64,000 nucleotides of DNA from Candidatus Poribacteria bacterium. GTDB taxonomy: Bacteria; Poribacteria; WGA-4E; GCA-2687025. Positions 31,517 through 40,340 of the stretch are shown here, piece by piece. A model generated the notes under the pieces. That model was not told the origin of the DNA. It worked only from the letters and a program-made list of their open reading frames with translations, and searched no databases. The stretch covers positions 1 to 64,000 of the forward strand of contig JAPPNK010000026.1 in assembly GCA_028818695.1 (NCBI GenBank). Reading direction: 5' to 3'. Within the stretch, counting starts at the first letter, position 1, and the number at the start of each line of letters is the position of its first letter. The position numbers and the translations under genes are program-made.

Positions 31517-32942
31517 CGATCGGGGCGCGGTTGTACGCCGCATTCGCCGCGGCCGGCAAGCCTGTATGAAAGAAGCCCGAATCGCCGGGGCAGGCGATCA
31601 CGCGCGTATGCGGATTCGAATGCGCAATCCCGCATGCGATGCCGATGCAAGCGCCCATCGCTGTTTTGACGTCCAGCGTCTCCAGCGGCGGAAGCATGAC
31701 CCGAACCGCGCACCCTGGGTCTGCCAGCACAACGCCTTTCTCCCCCCGCTCCTCCAGTACCGCCCGCAAGGCGCGAAAGGTTGGATCGTAGGGGCAGCCC
31801 TCGCACAGCCCGGCGCTCACAGGCGGGACGAGAGAGGACGCGGAAAGGGGCGGAGCGTTGAACCGCGTAAACGCCGACGCCGGCGGAGCGTCAACGCCCA
31901 AGAACGCCGCGATTCCCTTCGCAATCTGCGGAGCCAGCAGCTCTCCCTCTCTTGGAAAAAAACCGCCGCCCGACGCGGTACGGCGGCCGACGACAACCGC
32001 CGAGATCCCCCGCTCATGCGCCAGCGCTTTCGCCTGCGTTTCAATGATCGGATCGGTTTCTTCCAGCGTCAGAACGCGCTCGCATTGTTCTAAAAAGCGC
32101 GCTGTCAGTTCCGCAGGCAGCGGATGCAGCGTTCCCAGATCCAGCCGCGCGATCGGCTCCTGGCATTCGATCCGCTCTAGGACAGCGTCCAACTTGGAAG
32201 CGGCAAAGCCTGCCGACAAAATGCCGACCCGCGCCCCTTCAGGGAGAGTCAGGCGGTTGAAGGGCGAGCGCTCAAACTCTTCCACGGCCGTTTCCAACTT
32301 CGCATGCAGGGCGCGCCGCCGTCCGACAACATTGGACGTCGTCGCGATCCAGCGCCGTTCCTGTCTGTCCAGCGTGATATCGACAGGGGAGGGGGAGGAA
32401 ATGGGGGCGTCTGTTTTGAGGGTCAAATCAGGCGCAGGGCGGCCGTCGTCCGTGAAGGCGAAGCTGCGCGTCTCTCTAAGGACAATCGGCAGCTCCAGCC
32501 GTTCCGATAGGTCGAACGCATGGCGCATCATGGCGCTTGCGTCCTGAATGCGCGTCGGCTCCAGCGCCGGCAGCTCCGCAAAGAGCGCCAACGTTCTCGA
32601 ATCCTGTTCGTTTTGGGATTTATACGCGCTTGGATCGTCTCCAATCAGCAGCGTTAAACCGGCGCGCGTTCCCAGCAGGTTCACCGCCATGAGCGTGTCC
32701 AGCGCCACATTCAGCCCGACGCCCTTCGCGCAAAAAAGCGCCCGCAAACCGGACGCCGCCGCCCCCCAGCACAGCTCCAGCGCCGCCTTCTCGTTGATCG
32801 ACCATTCGGCGTAGATGCCGCGCTCCTTAGCGACGCGCAGCAGCTGCGTCAACACAGCTGTGCTTGGAGAACCTGGATAGCCCGCCGCGACGCGAACCCC
32901 CGCCTGAACCGCCCCTTGAAACAATGCCTGCTCGCCGTTCAT
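31266..32942 (-). CDS. indolepyruvate ferredoxin oxidoreductase alpha-subunit-like protein lacking the ferredoxin domain
   Basis: 558 aa. The N-terminal pyrimidine-binding domain (AAGYPGSPSTAVL; NEKAALELCWGAAASG), a transketolase-C-like middle domain, and the C-terminal TPP domain (CEGCPYDP, PGDSGFFHTGLPAAANAAYN, VILVLDNMTTALSG) match IorA, which oxidises aryl pyruvates to acyl-CoA. Complete IorA proteins end with a 2[4Fe-4S] ferredoxin domain; this one stops at SRSPCVLI, where that domain would begin. No beta-subunit gene is nearby. Electron transfer would need a separate ferredoxin. Confidence 0.85.
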   Translation of the reverse strand: MNGEQALFQGAVQAGVRVAAGYPGSPSTAVLTQLLRVAKERGIYAEWSINEKAALELCWGAAASGLRALFCAKGVGLNVALDTLMAVNLLGTRAGLTLLIGDDPSAYKSQNEQDSRTLALFAELPALEPTRIQDASAMMRHAFDLSERLELPIVLRETRSFAFTDDGRPAPDLTLKTDAPISSPSPVDITLDRQERRWIATTSNVVGRRRALHAKLETAVEEFERSPFNRLTLPEGARVGILSAGFAASKLDAVLERIECQEPIARLDLGTLHPLPAELTARFLEQCERVLTLEETDPIIETQAKALAHERGISAVVVGRRTASGGGFFPREGELLAPQIAKGIAAFLGVDAPPASAFTRFNAPPLSASSLVPPVSAGLCEGCPYDPTFRALRAVLEERGEKGVVLADPGCAVRVMLPPLETLDVKTAMGACIGIACGIAHSNPHTRVIACPGDSGFFHTGLPAAANAAYNRAPIVILVLDNMTTALSGCQPSPTTGVTGMGERVKPLLPEDFAPALQIGLTRVFDPNNMEAAKEAFRAAFSHNDLSLLVSRSPCVLI

Positions 32943-33038
32943 AAGAGCATCCTACCACAGAGGGGCGGACAGCGAAAGTCGACTATTCATGGGAAAAGCG
33001 TCGCCAGCCGAATCGTCCCCCGCTTCCGCGAGGACATG

Positions 33039-33170
33039 CATTCCCGCGAAAGCAGGAATCCAGAAGCCGCGCCCCATGCCGTCATTCCCGCGCAAGCGGG
33101 AATCTAGAGGCGTCGCAGAAGACGTCCGCGTTCGCATGCCGACATGTCCCAACTTAAGACGTAAGGTCAG
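33039..33170. repeat. hairpin repeat followed by a family B half element
   Basis: In the gene-free stretch 32943-33412: a hairpin at 33039-33066 (CATTCCCGC-GAAA-GCAGGAATCC, one stem mismatch), then a family B right half at 33081-33170 with ATTCCCGC-GCAA-GCGGGAAT and CATGCCGACATGTCCCAAC...AAGGTCAG. Confidence 0.7.
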
Positions 33171-33296
33171 TTGGACGTCCCTACAGACGACGGTTTTGAT
33201 TTAGAAGCTGTTTGGAAGGCGGAGGCTGTCTGCGTGAAACTCTGGATACCTTCCCCGTTTTCACGGGGACATGGCTTTCGCAGGAGGAATGACGGG
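33171..33296 (-). repeat. Family A element, degenerate copy 5
   Basis: Reverse orientation. The first terminal repeat is decayed (CCCTACAGACGACGGTTTTGATT), then GGAGGCTGTCTG and CTCTGGAT; the central hairpin has been replaced by a variant containing TCCCCGT-TTTC-ACGGGGA. The other end is missing. Confidence 0.65.
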
Positions 33297-33367
33297 TTGC
33301 GCCGCCAGACGCTTCCCGTAAAATGAGAGCCGTCCTTTGCTCAGAGCGTCTCCGATCCGCACGCAAT

Positions 33368-33396
33368 TTGAACTTCATCGGCGAATGCGGTATCAT
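33368..33396 (+). promoter_or_regulatory. sigma-70-type promoter of the small-ORF/ispDF/cysS operon
   Basis: TTGAAC, 17-bp spacer, TATCAT. Transcription would start near 33403, which argues against use of the ATG codons at 33413/33416 and for the TTG at 33437. Confidence 0.55.
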
Positions 33397-33436
33397 ACCA
33401 ATTTGACAAAGTATGATGGACGGAGCGAAAAGCGTT

Positions 33437-33703
33437 TTGCCAAAATACATCTCGGCGCATGTGATCGCATGCATGCCGCATCAACGGCTTCAAAAACTTC
33501 TGCGCGAAATGCAGGCGGAAAAGGGCGACGTGCTTTGCCTAAAAGCGTATTGCGACACGCTCCAAGGGCGCATGGTGTGCGAGTTTGAAGCGCCGAACGG
33601 AGCCGTTCTCGCTGAGTGGCTCAAGGCGCGCAAAATCGCGTACCAGTGGATCTTCCGCGTCGAATTTTTTGCCGAAAACGGCGAGGTGGAACGGTATGCG
33701 TAA
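33437..33703 (+). CDS. small DUF4242-like protein
   Basis: 88 aa from TTG 33437 (GGAG 11 bp upstream; the frame also holds ATGs at 33413 and 33416). The product begins MPKYISAHVIACMPHQRLQKLL and has an alternating alpha/beta pattern with FEAPNGAVLAEWLKARKIAYQWIFRVEFF. This resembles the small ferredoxin-like-fold DUF4242 proteins that usually begin MPxY; the match is tentative. The next gene starts inside its stop region (ATGCGTAA), so it heads the ispD-ispF-cysS operon. Confidence 0.6.
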   Translation: MPKYISAHVIACMPHQRLQKLLREMQAEKGDVLCLKAYCDTLQGRMVCEFEAPNGAVLAEWLKARKIAYQWIFRVEFFAENGEVERYA

Positions 33704-33833
33704 CGGGCGGCTCTTGGCGGCGCTCTGGATCGCGGCTCTCGCGGCTGTCCTGCTGTTCGACTGGGGCGTTCAGCAGGTCTCGCTCGTTTCGTTTGACGAG
33801 TCGGCTTCCCCCTCCGCGGAGGCGGTTGAATAG
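33696..33833 (+). CDS. 45-aa single-span membrane protein
   Basis: Short ORF with a strong GAGGTGG ribosome-binding site, overlapping the previous gene by 8 bp and ending 2 bp before ispD. One hydrophobic helix (LLAALWIAALAAVLLFDWGV) after a basic start, followed by an acidic Ser-rich tail (FDESASPSAEAVE). Spacing, coupling and composition make it a likely real small protein. Function unknown. Confidence 0.55.
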   Translation: MRNGRLLAALWIAALAAVLLFDWGVQQVSLVSFDESASPSAEAVE

Positions 33834-33835
33834 CG

Positions 33836-34534
33836 ATGCGGCAGTTGGCGGCGGCGGTCGCGCCGTCTGCGGGCAAAGGCTCGCGCATGGGCGGCTCCGT
33901 CAAAAAAACCTACATCGAACTCAAGGGGCGTCCGCTCGCCGCGCACACGCTGGAAGCTTTAGCCGCCTCTCCGCTGCTCGGCGAGATCGTATGGGTCGCC
34001 GCCGAAGAGGATGCGGAACGTTGCCGCGCTCTGCTTGAAGAATGGGGTTTGGACAGCAGGTTCAAGGTCGCCGCCGGCGGGGCGTCCCGTCAGGAGTCGG
34101 TGTACCGCGGCCTGTTGGCGTTGACAAGCGATGCGCCGTATGTGTTGATTCATGACGGAGCGCGCCCATGCGTCGCAACGGAAACGATACGGCGCTGCTT
34201 GGAAGCGGCGGAAAAACATGGCGCGGCACTCGCGGCGGTTCCCGTCAAAGACGCGCTCTGGAGCGCCGACGCGGACGGACATATCGGCGCCTCCGTCGCG
34301 CGGGGGGGGCTGTGGCGGGCGCAGACGCCTCAAGCGTTCCAGCGCGAGCTGATTGTCCAAGCGCACGAAGCGGCGCGGCGAAACGGCTTCGAAGCGTCCG
34401 ACGACGCGGCGCTCGCCCTGCGCTTCGGCGTTCCGCCCAAGATCGTCCTCGGCGACGAGCGGAACGTCAAAGCGACGACGCCGGACGACCTGGCGCTGAT
34501 TGAGCGCATCCTGTCGGCGCGGAAAGGCGGGTGA
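33836..34534 (+). CDS. ispD: 2-C-methyl-D-erythritol 4-phosphate cytidylyltransferase
   Basis: 232 aa. Third step of the MEP isoprenoid pathway: CTP plus MEP gives CDP-ME. The CTP-binding loop APSAGKGSRMGGSVKKTY is present with the conserved Lys residues; also ILIHDGARP-like VLIHDGARPCV, AAVPVKDALW, RAQTPQAFQ and the DDAALA block. It starts 2 bp after the small membrane-protein gene, and ispF follows after 1 bp. Confidence 0.95.
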   Translation: MRQLAAAVAPSAGKGSRMGGSVKKTYIELKGRPLAAHTLEALAASPLLGEIVWVAAEEDAERCRALLEEWGLDSRFKVAAGGASRQESVYRGLLALTSDAPYVLIHDGARPCVATETIRRCLEAAEKHGAALAAVPVKDALWSADADGHIGASVARGGLWRAQTPQAFQRELIVQAHEAARRNGFEASDDAALALRFGVPPKIVLGDERNVKATTPDDLALIERILSARKGG

Positions 34535-34535
34535 T

Positions 34536-35078
34536 ATGGACATCCGCGTCGGCGTCGGCTGGGACATTCACCGCTTGGAGCGCGGGCTGCCGCTCGTCCT
34601 GGGCGGGGTGGAGATCCCGCATACGCATGGGCTGCGCGGGCATTCGGACGCGGATGCGCTGACGCACGCGGCGGTGGACGCGCTGCTGGGGGCGGCGTCT
34701 CTGGGCGACATCGGAACGCTTTTTCCAGACACAGACCCCGCATACGAGGGCGCGGACAGCCTTGAGCTGCTGAAAGAAGCGGCGCGGCGCGTCCGCAAGC
34801 GGTTTGCGATCATGCATATCGACTCGACGGTGAAGGCGCAGATGCCGCTTCTCCGCCCGCATATACCGAAAATGCGGAAGCGGATGGCGGAAGCGGCAGG
34901 CATCGAGATCGAACGCATGAGCGTCAAGGCGAAGACGGGCGAACGGGTCGGGCCGGTCGGGCGCGGCGAGGCGATTGAGGCGGAAGCGGCGGCGACTCTG
35001 CGCTTGATAGAAGGCGCGCCGTCTGCCTCCAACGACAGCCCGTCTTCTACATCGTTCCCGCGCGAACAAGAATCTTAA
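34536..35078 (+). CDS. ispF: 2-C-methyl-D-erythritol 2,4-cyclodiphosphate synthase with a C-terminal extension
   Basis: 180 aa; family length is about 158. Zinc site and active-site blocks are intact: GVGWDIHRLERG, LGGVEIPHTHGLRGHSDADALTHA, LGDIGTLFPDTDP and the C-terminal KAKTGERVGPVGRGEAIEAEA. The last about 20 residues (SASNDSPSSTSFPREQES) are beyond the normal end and are encoded by a decayed hairpin repeat (CGTTCCCGCGCGAAC...GAATC). IspF acts after IspD and IspE; ispE is not in this window. Confidence 0.95.
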   Translation: MDIRVGVGWDIHRLERGLPLVLGGVEIPHTHGLRGHSDADALTHAAVDALLGAASLGDIGTLFPDTDPAYEGADSLELLKEAARRVRKRFAIMHIDSTVKAQMPLLRPHIPKMRKRMAEAAGIEIERMSVKAKTGERVGPVGRGEAIEAEAAATLRLIEGAPSASNDSPSSTSFPREQES

Positions 35079-35101
35079 ACATAGAAAGGAGACCTGCGGG
35101 C

Positions 35102-36724
35102 ATGGGCATTCGGCTTTACAACACAATGACGCGGCGCCTGGAAGCGTTTGAGCCGCTGAAAGAGGGGGAGGTCTCCATCTACTGCTGCGGGCCGACGGTG
35201 TACGATCTGATCGGGATACACAATGCGCGCACGTTCGTTTCGCTTGATCTAGCGCGGCGGTATCTGGAATACCGCGGCTATCGGGTTTCTTATGTGCAGA
35301 ACATCACCGACATTGACGACAAGATCATCGCGCGGGCGAATGAACGCGGCTCCGATCCGCTTGAATGGGCGCAAAAATATGCGCAGGCGTACCAGGACGA
35401 TATGAAAGCGCTGGGCGTCAAACCGCCGAGCGAGCAGCCCCGCGCGATGGAAACGCTGGAGGAAATGATCGACATGATCGCGGCGCTGGAGAAGATGGGC
35501 GCGGCGTATGAGACCTCGTCGGGGGTCTATTTTTCGATTGCCTCGTTTGAACGGTACGGCTGCCTGTCGGGGCGCAACCTGGACGAACTGCGGACGGGCG
35601 CGCGGGTCAATGTGGACGAGGAAAAACGGGACCCGCGCGACTTCGCCTTATGGAAACGCGCCAAACCAGGAGAGCCTGAATGGGACAGCCCATGGGGCAA
35701 GGGGCGCCCTGGATGGCACATCGAATGCTCGGCGATGGCGCGCAAACATCTCGGCAACACGGTCGACATCCACGCCGCCGGCGAAGACCTCATCTTTCCG
35801 CACCACGAAAACGAAATCGCCCAAAGCGAAAAGGCGAACGGAGAGCCGCTCGCCCGCTACTGGATGCACGGAGCGCTCATGCGCATCGGCGGACAGCGCA
35901 TGGGCAAGTCGCTCGGCAACTTCATTCCCGCGAGAGAGGCACTGGAGCGGTATCCCGTCGCGGCACTGCGCCTTTTCTACGCCTCAACGCATTACCGCAA
36001 GCCGCTCGACTTCACCGAAGAGGCGATTGAGCGGCAGATCGCGCCGATGCGCAGGCTGAACCGATGCATCGACGCGCTGGAGGCGGCGGCAGAAGCGGCT
36101 CCTTCAAACGGACAGACCCGCTCCGAGGCGGCGGACGCCTTCCATGCGGCGCTGCGGCGAGCCGAAGCGGCGTTCATCGAGACGGTGGACGACGACTTCA
36201 ACTTCCCCGGCGGCTTGGGCGTCCTGTTTGAGTTTGCGCGGACAGCGAACCGCTTTCTGGCGGAGGGCGGCGCCGATGAACAGGGCGCAAAGCAGATTCT
36301 TGACGATGCGCAGCGGTGGATGAACGCGGCGGCGGGCGAACTGCTCGGCGTCAGGGAAAGCGGCGCAAAGCAAACGGACGAGACGGACGCGCGGCTAGAA
36401 AACGCGCTCAAAGCGGCGCTGAACTGGCGGGCGCAGGCGAGAGAACAGCGCGACTGGACAACCGCGGACGCCATACGCGGCGGCTTAGAAGAGAGCGGCG
36501 TTTCGGTGACCGACTCCAAAGAGGGCGCGTCATGGGAGCTGCAGGAAGACGCCGCCGCAAACGCCGCCGCCGAACGCGCCGTGGAGCTGCTGGCGGAGCT
36601 GCGCGCCGAGGCGCGGGCGCGGAAAGACTGGGCGGCGGCAGACGCCATACGCGACGCGCTTTCAGAGGCGGGCGTGTCGTTGACAGACCTGCCCTCCGGC
36701 GGCGCGGAATGGAGCTGGGATTAA
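35102..36724 (+). CDS. cysS: cysteinyl-tRNA synthetase with unusual signature motifs and duplicated C-terminal domain
   Basis: 540 aa; typical CysRS is 460-490. Zinc Cys29 (YCCGPTVYD), [28 protein letters not shown] and WMHGALM blocks identify it. The HIGH motif, usually HIGN, reads G38-I39-H40-N41, and KMSKS reads RMGKS. The anticodon-binding end contains two copies of a KDW-type segment: residues about 440-475 ([23 protein letters not shown]) and about 501-537 ([23 protein letters not shown]). RBS AAAGGAGA. Only this cysS is visible in the window. Confidence 0.93.
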   Translation: MGIRLYNTMTRRLEAFEPLKEGEVSIYCCGPTVYDLIGIHNARTFVSLDLARRYLEYRGYRVSYVQNITDIDDKIIARANERGSDPLEWAQKYAQAYQDDMKALGVKPPSEQPRAMETLEEMIDMIAALEKMGAAYETSSGVYFSIASFERYGCLSGRNLDELRTGARVNVDEEKRDPRDFALWKRAKPGEPEWDSPWGKGRPGWHIECSAMARKHLGNTVDIHAAGEDLIFPHHENEIAQSEKANGEPLARYWMHGALMRIGGQRMGKSLGNFIPAREALERYPVAALRLFYASTHYRKPLDFTEEAIERQIAPMRRLNRCIDALEAAAEAAPSNGQTRSEAADAFHAALRRAEAAFIETVDDDFNFPGGLGVLFEFARTANRFLAEGGADEQGAKQILDDAQRWMNAAAGELLGVRESGAKQTDETDARLENALKAALNWRAQAREQRDWTTADAIRGGLEESGVSVTDSKEGASWELQEDAAANAAAERAVELLAELRAEARARKDWAAADAIRDALSEAGVSLTDLPSGGAEWSWD

Positions 36725-36822
36725 CGCGGCGGCTGGCGTCATAGGCGGGAATGACGACGCCCGGCGCGGCGGTTTTCCACTGGTCATCGAGGAACGAGTC
36801 GGCTTATTCAACGAGTCGCGGC

Positions 36823-38445
36823 TTATTCAGCGGGGCGGCGAATGACGACCGAGCGGTTGACAGACGTCTCTACAGGCGCGGAAGTTTGCCCGTCGCGCCA
36901 GCGAACCGAAACGGAGGCGCGCCGCGCGTCCCCGACGCCAAACAGCAGCCGCATGTCGGAATGAGAGCCGTAGCTGCCGTCGCCGACCGGCTCGTCCATG
37001 ACCGCCGTTCCGCCCTCCGGCGTTACCTGAACGCGCGCGCCCTGCGCCCAATGCGCCGGCTCCAGAACGACGCGAATCCATCCGTTGAGATTTCCCCCGT
37101 CGTTGCGGTAGAGCGCGGCTCGCCCATGCAGGTTGTTGACAAGTATATCGATGTCGCCGTCGTTGTCGATGTCGCCGAACGCGGCGCCTCGGCTCACCGC
37201 GGGGAGAGAAACGTCCCCGCTCCGCGCCGAAACATCCTCAAAGGTTCCGTCCCCCCGATTTCGGAACGTCAGCTGCGGCTGCGCATACTCGCCGCTCTCC
37301 GACCATTCCGCGATGTTGTCATGCAGATGCCCGTTCGCGATGAAGATGTCTTTCCAGCCGTCGTTGTCGAAGTCGGCAAACGCGCAGCCCCATGAAAGCT
37401 TCGGCAGGCTTGGGACGGCGATCTCGGAGGGGAAGGAAACGTCGGTGAAAAAGCCGTCCGGATCGTTGCGGTAAAGCGCGTTCACCTGGTCTTGAAAATT
37501 CGTCACGAGCAGATCGAGCCGTCCGTCGTTGTTGAAGTCGGCGAGGTCGACGCCCATCCCGTTTCCCATCGCGGCGTCTTCGGTCAGGGCGGTTCCGGCG
37601 ATGAAGCCGATCTCTTCGAAGGTTCCGTCGCCTTGGTTTTGATAAAGAAAGTCGGGGTTCATGTCGTTGGCGATGAACAGGTCGGCGTCGCCGTCGTTGT
37701 CGTAGTCGGCTGCTGCTGCTGCGAGTCCCCGCCCCGCGAGCGCGATCCCAGCCTCGTCGGAGATGTCGGTGAAGGTTCCGTCGCCGTTGTTTCTGTAAAG
37801 CGCGTCCTGCAGCGGCAAAAACCGCTCCGGCCCGCAGTACACCCGTATCTGATCCAAGGCGCACTCGTCCAGCTCTTTCTGATAGTCGATGTAGTTGACG
37901 ACGAACAAGTCCAGGTCGCCATCGTTTTCCATGTCGAAGAAGACGGCGGCAGAGCTCCACCGCGGATCGGCGACGCCCGCTTCCTGCGCGGCGTCTGTGA
38001 AGGTTCCGTCGCCGTTGTTTTTGTAAAGGGCGTTCTGGCGGAAGTTGCATACGTAAAGGTCTTCCCACCCGTCCCCGTTGTAGTCGCCGACAGCGGTTCC
38101 AACGCCGAAGCTGCTGCCGCCGACGCCCGCTTCCTCCGTCGCGTCTATGAACATTTTGGAGGAGCCGGCGCCCTGATTTTTGAAAAGCTTGTTGGAGGCG
38201 CCTTTCCCCTGAAAATCGCCCGCGTTCACCAGATAGATGTCGAGCAGCCCGTCTCGGTTGTAATCGAAAAGCGCGCAGCCGGAGCCGAGCGTTTCGGGGA
38301 GCCGCCGTTCGCCTTTCGCGCCGTTGTCATGCAGAAAAGAAACGCCCGCTTCCTGCGCCGTCTCTTTAAAGGACACCCACGCCGCCGCCGTTGAGAGAAA
38401 GGTCAAGGCGAACGCGCACATGCAGGCGCCGAGCGCGCGCTTCAT
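36823..38445 (-). CDS. secreted FG-GAP/ASPIC-UnbV repeat protein
   Basis: 540 aa with a signal peptide. Seven or so FG-GAP beta-propeller repeats carry Ca-binding DxDxDG-type loops (FDYNRDGLLDIYLVN, GDYNGDGWEDLYVCN, ADYDNDGDADLFIAN, ADFNNDGRLDLLVTN, ADFDNDGWKDIFIAN). The C-terminal UnbV/ASPIC domain follows (VRVQVTPEGG, RLLFGVGDA, VSVRWRDGQ). Such proteins are extracellular or surface adhesive/enzyme-associated proteins. The start overlaps the stop of the TPR gene by 4 bp; the two form an operon. Confidence 0.9.
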   Translation of the reverse strand: MKRALGACMCAFALTFLSTAAAWVSFKETAQEAGVSFLHDNGAKGERRLPETLGSGCALFDYNRDGLLDIYLVNAGDFQGKGASNKLFKNQGAGSSKMFIDATEEAGVGGSSFGVGTAVGDYNGDGWEDLYVCNFRQNALYKNNGDGTFTDAAQEAGVADPRWSSAAVFFDMENDGDLDLFVVNYIDYQKELDECALDQIRVYCGPERFLPLQDALYRNNGDGTFTDISDEAGIALAGRGLAAAAADYDNDGDADLFIANDMNPDFLYQNQGDGTFEEIGFIAGTALTEDAAMGNGMGVDLADFNNDGRLDLLVTNFQDQVNALYRNDPDGFFTDVSFPSEIAVPSLPKLSWGCAFADFDNDGWKDIFIANGHLHDNIAEWSESGEYAQPQLTFRNRGDGTFEDVSARSGDVSLPAVSRGAAFGDIDNDGDIDILVNNLHGRAALYRNDGGNLNGWIRVVLEPAHWAQGARVQVTPEGGTAVMDEPVGDGSYGSHSDMRLLFGVGDARRASVSVRWRDGQTSAPVETSVNRSVVIRRPAE

Positions 38446-40034
38446 CGTTTTGCCCGCGTCTCGATGAACTCCCGCGCCGAGAGGACATCCGGATGCTGCG
38501 GATCTTTTTGCAGAGCTTCATCCAGCAGGCGGCGCGCCGCGTCAACCTCTCCGCGGACATGGCGCACAACGGCAGACGCCGCGGCGCTTTGGGCGCTCTG
38601 CGCGGTTTCATGCGCCTCCTCGGACAATTTCAGCGCCTCGTCCAAGCCGCGCCCGTTTTCAGCCAGAAGACGCGCCAGGTCCATCTTCGGGAACGGCGAC
38701 CCCGGCGCGATGCGCATGCTGGCGCGGAAGTCGCTTTCCGCCTCTGCCGTGTTGCCGAGCCGCGACTGCGCCCTTCCCCTGCGCCATAAACCGGGCGCCC
38801 ATTCCGCGTTCATTTTAAGCGCCTCGTTGAGCGTTTGAACCGCCTCCTCCATCCGATTTTGCGCCTCAAAAACGCGCGTCAACTGCTGATAGGCGTCGGT
38901 CATATCGGGGCGCATCTGAATCGTTTGGCGGAAAAGCCGCTCCGCCTCGTTCAGCTGCCCGCTTTGGAATTCGCACACGCCGAGGTAGAGCAGCGCTTGG
39001 GGCGAGTTCGGGTCCAGTTTCAGCGCCGCTTGAAACTCCGCGCGCGCCCGTTTCAGCTGTCCTAAGCGCAGGTAACAGAAAGCGAGGTCGCGCCGCGGAA
39101 CGGCGTAGAGCGGGTCCGTTTCAACGGCGGGGAGCAGACGCGCAAGCGCGCTCTTCCACTCTTTTCTGCGCATGTAGTTCAGCGCCTGAACGTAATAGGT
39201 TTCCGACTTGGCGCGGCGATATTTTTGAAGCGCTTTTTGATAACCCTCGCGGTCGCCGAGGCGGAGCATCGCCTGCGCGGCGGCGTAATGGTAGGTCGGC
39301 TCATGCGGGTCCAGCTCGGCGGCGCGCAGATACCGGTCGCGCGCCGCGTAGAGGCTCCCGCGCCGCTGCGCGATCTGCGCCCGTCCAAAAAACGCCTTCG
39401 CGTTGCGCGGGTTCAGCTGGATGGCGAGCCGGTATTGTTTGTCCGCTTCGTCCAGGCGGTTTAGGCGGAGCATCGCCGAGGCGAGGTTATGGCGTCCGGC
39501 GGCGTTGTTCGGCTCAATTTCAAGCGCTTTTCGGCACCATTCTGCCGCCTTCTCATGCTGATTTCGCTTGGAGGCGATGGCGCCTAGAGAGAGCATCCAG
39601 GAGGCGCGGCGCATCTGGGCGTCCGTCTCAAGGGCGCGCAGATACGAAGCCTCCGCCTCCTGATGCCGCTCAAGCCGCATGAGCGCGTCCGCCAGCTCGC
39701 CGAGGAGCGACCCGTGATGCGGCAGCGCGGCGGAGGCGATGCGGTAATGTTTCACGGCGAGCGCGTTTTGATCCAGATGCGCGGCGGAAGCGGCGGCGCC
39801 GATATGCGCTAGCGGCATTTCTGGATGCGCTTTTTCTATGTCAAGGTAAAGTTTCAGCGCCTGTTCATATTTTTTGGCAGTATACGCCTCTTCAGCCTGC
39901 TTGACCAGCTGCGCCGTCTCTTCGGGATATTTGGACGGATCCCATGCCTCCTTGCGGGCGCTCTGCTCCGCGCTTGAAAGTAGGCATGCGGACAGCAAGG
40001 CGGCCGCGATGACGCTTATCGCTCTGCGTTTCAT
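38442..40034 (-). CDS. TPR-repeat lipoprotein
   Basis: 530 aa from ATG 40034. Lipobox LLSACLLS near residue 17. The rest is a solenoid of about a dozen tetratricopeptide repeats (e.g. AEEAYTAKKYEQALKLYLDIEKAHPEMP, CRKALEIEPNNAAGRHNLASAMLRLNRLDEA, EFQAALKLDPNSPQALLYLGV). TPR plus FG-GAP/UnbV gene pairs are common in bacteria with large secretomes; TPR proteins usually act as envelope scaffolds. Confidence 0.9.
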   Translation of the reverse strand: MKRRAISVIAAALLSACLLSSAEQSARKEAWDPSKYPEETAQLVKQAEEAYTAKKYEQALKLYLDIEKAHPEMPLAHIGAAASAAHLDQNALAVKHYRIASAALPHHGSLLGELADALMRLERHQEAEASYLRALETDAQMRRASWMLSLGAIASKRNQHEKAAEWCRKALEIEPNNAAGRHNLASAMLRLNRLDEADKQYRLAIQLNPRNAKAFFGRAQIAQRRGSLYAARDRYLRAAELDPHEPTYHYAAAQAMLRLGDREGYQKALQKYRRAKSETYYVQALNYMRRKEWKSALARLLPAVETDPLYAVPRRDLAFCYLRLGQLKRARAEFQAALKLDPNSPQALLYLGVCEFQSGQLNEAERLFRQTIQMRPDMTDAYQQLTRVFEAQNRMEEAVQTLNEALKMNAEWAPGLWRRGRAQSRLGNTAEAESDFRASMRIAPGSPFPKMDLARLLAENGRGLDEALKLSEEAHETAQSAQSAAASAVVRHVRGEVDAARRLLDEALQKDPQHPDVLSAREFIETRAKR

Positions 40035-40084
40035 ACGGACAGCATAGCGCCTTCGGGCGGGCATGTGAACCGCGCCTGCCTCGC

Positions 40085-40234
40085 GGTAGCCTCTACAGGC
40101 GATGATGTACGAAAATCCTGTTCAAATCGGGCAGATTGTCATTCCCGCGAAAGCGGGAATCCAGAGATCTCCCAGACAGCCTCCGCATTCCAAAACGGCT
40201 CTCTAAATCAAAACCATCGTCTGTAGAGACTGCT
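40085..40234 (+). repeat. Family A MITE-like element, copy 6
   Basis: Full-length copy: left GCCTCTACAGGCGATGATG, right CCATCGTCTGTAGAGACTGC, with the perfect GAAA hairpin between. It lies between divergent genes, 15 bp before the promoter of the TlpA-like gene. Confidence 0.88.
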
Positions 40235-40249
40235 CCGTTGAGTTTCTCT

Positions 40250-40278
40250 TTGCGCTTTTCCGTCAAATTGTGTATGCT
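40250..40278 (+). promoter_or_regulatory. sigma-70-type promoter of the TlpA-like gene
   Basis: TTGCGC, 17-bp spacer, TATGCT; the ATG at 40341 follows an AGGAAAG. Shares AAATTGTGTATG with the GH95 promoter. Confidence 0.5.
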
Positions 40279-40340
40279 ATTGTATGCAGCCAGAGCGCTG
40301 CGCAACATTATACGCACAAACTCAACACGCATAGGAAAGC

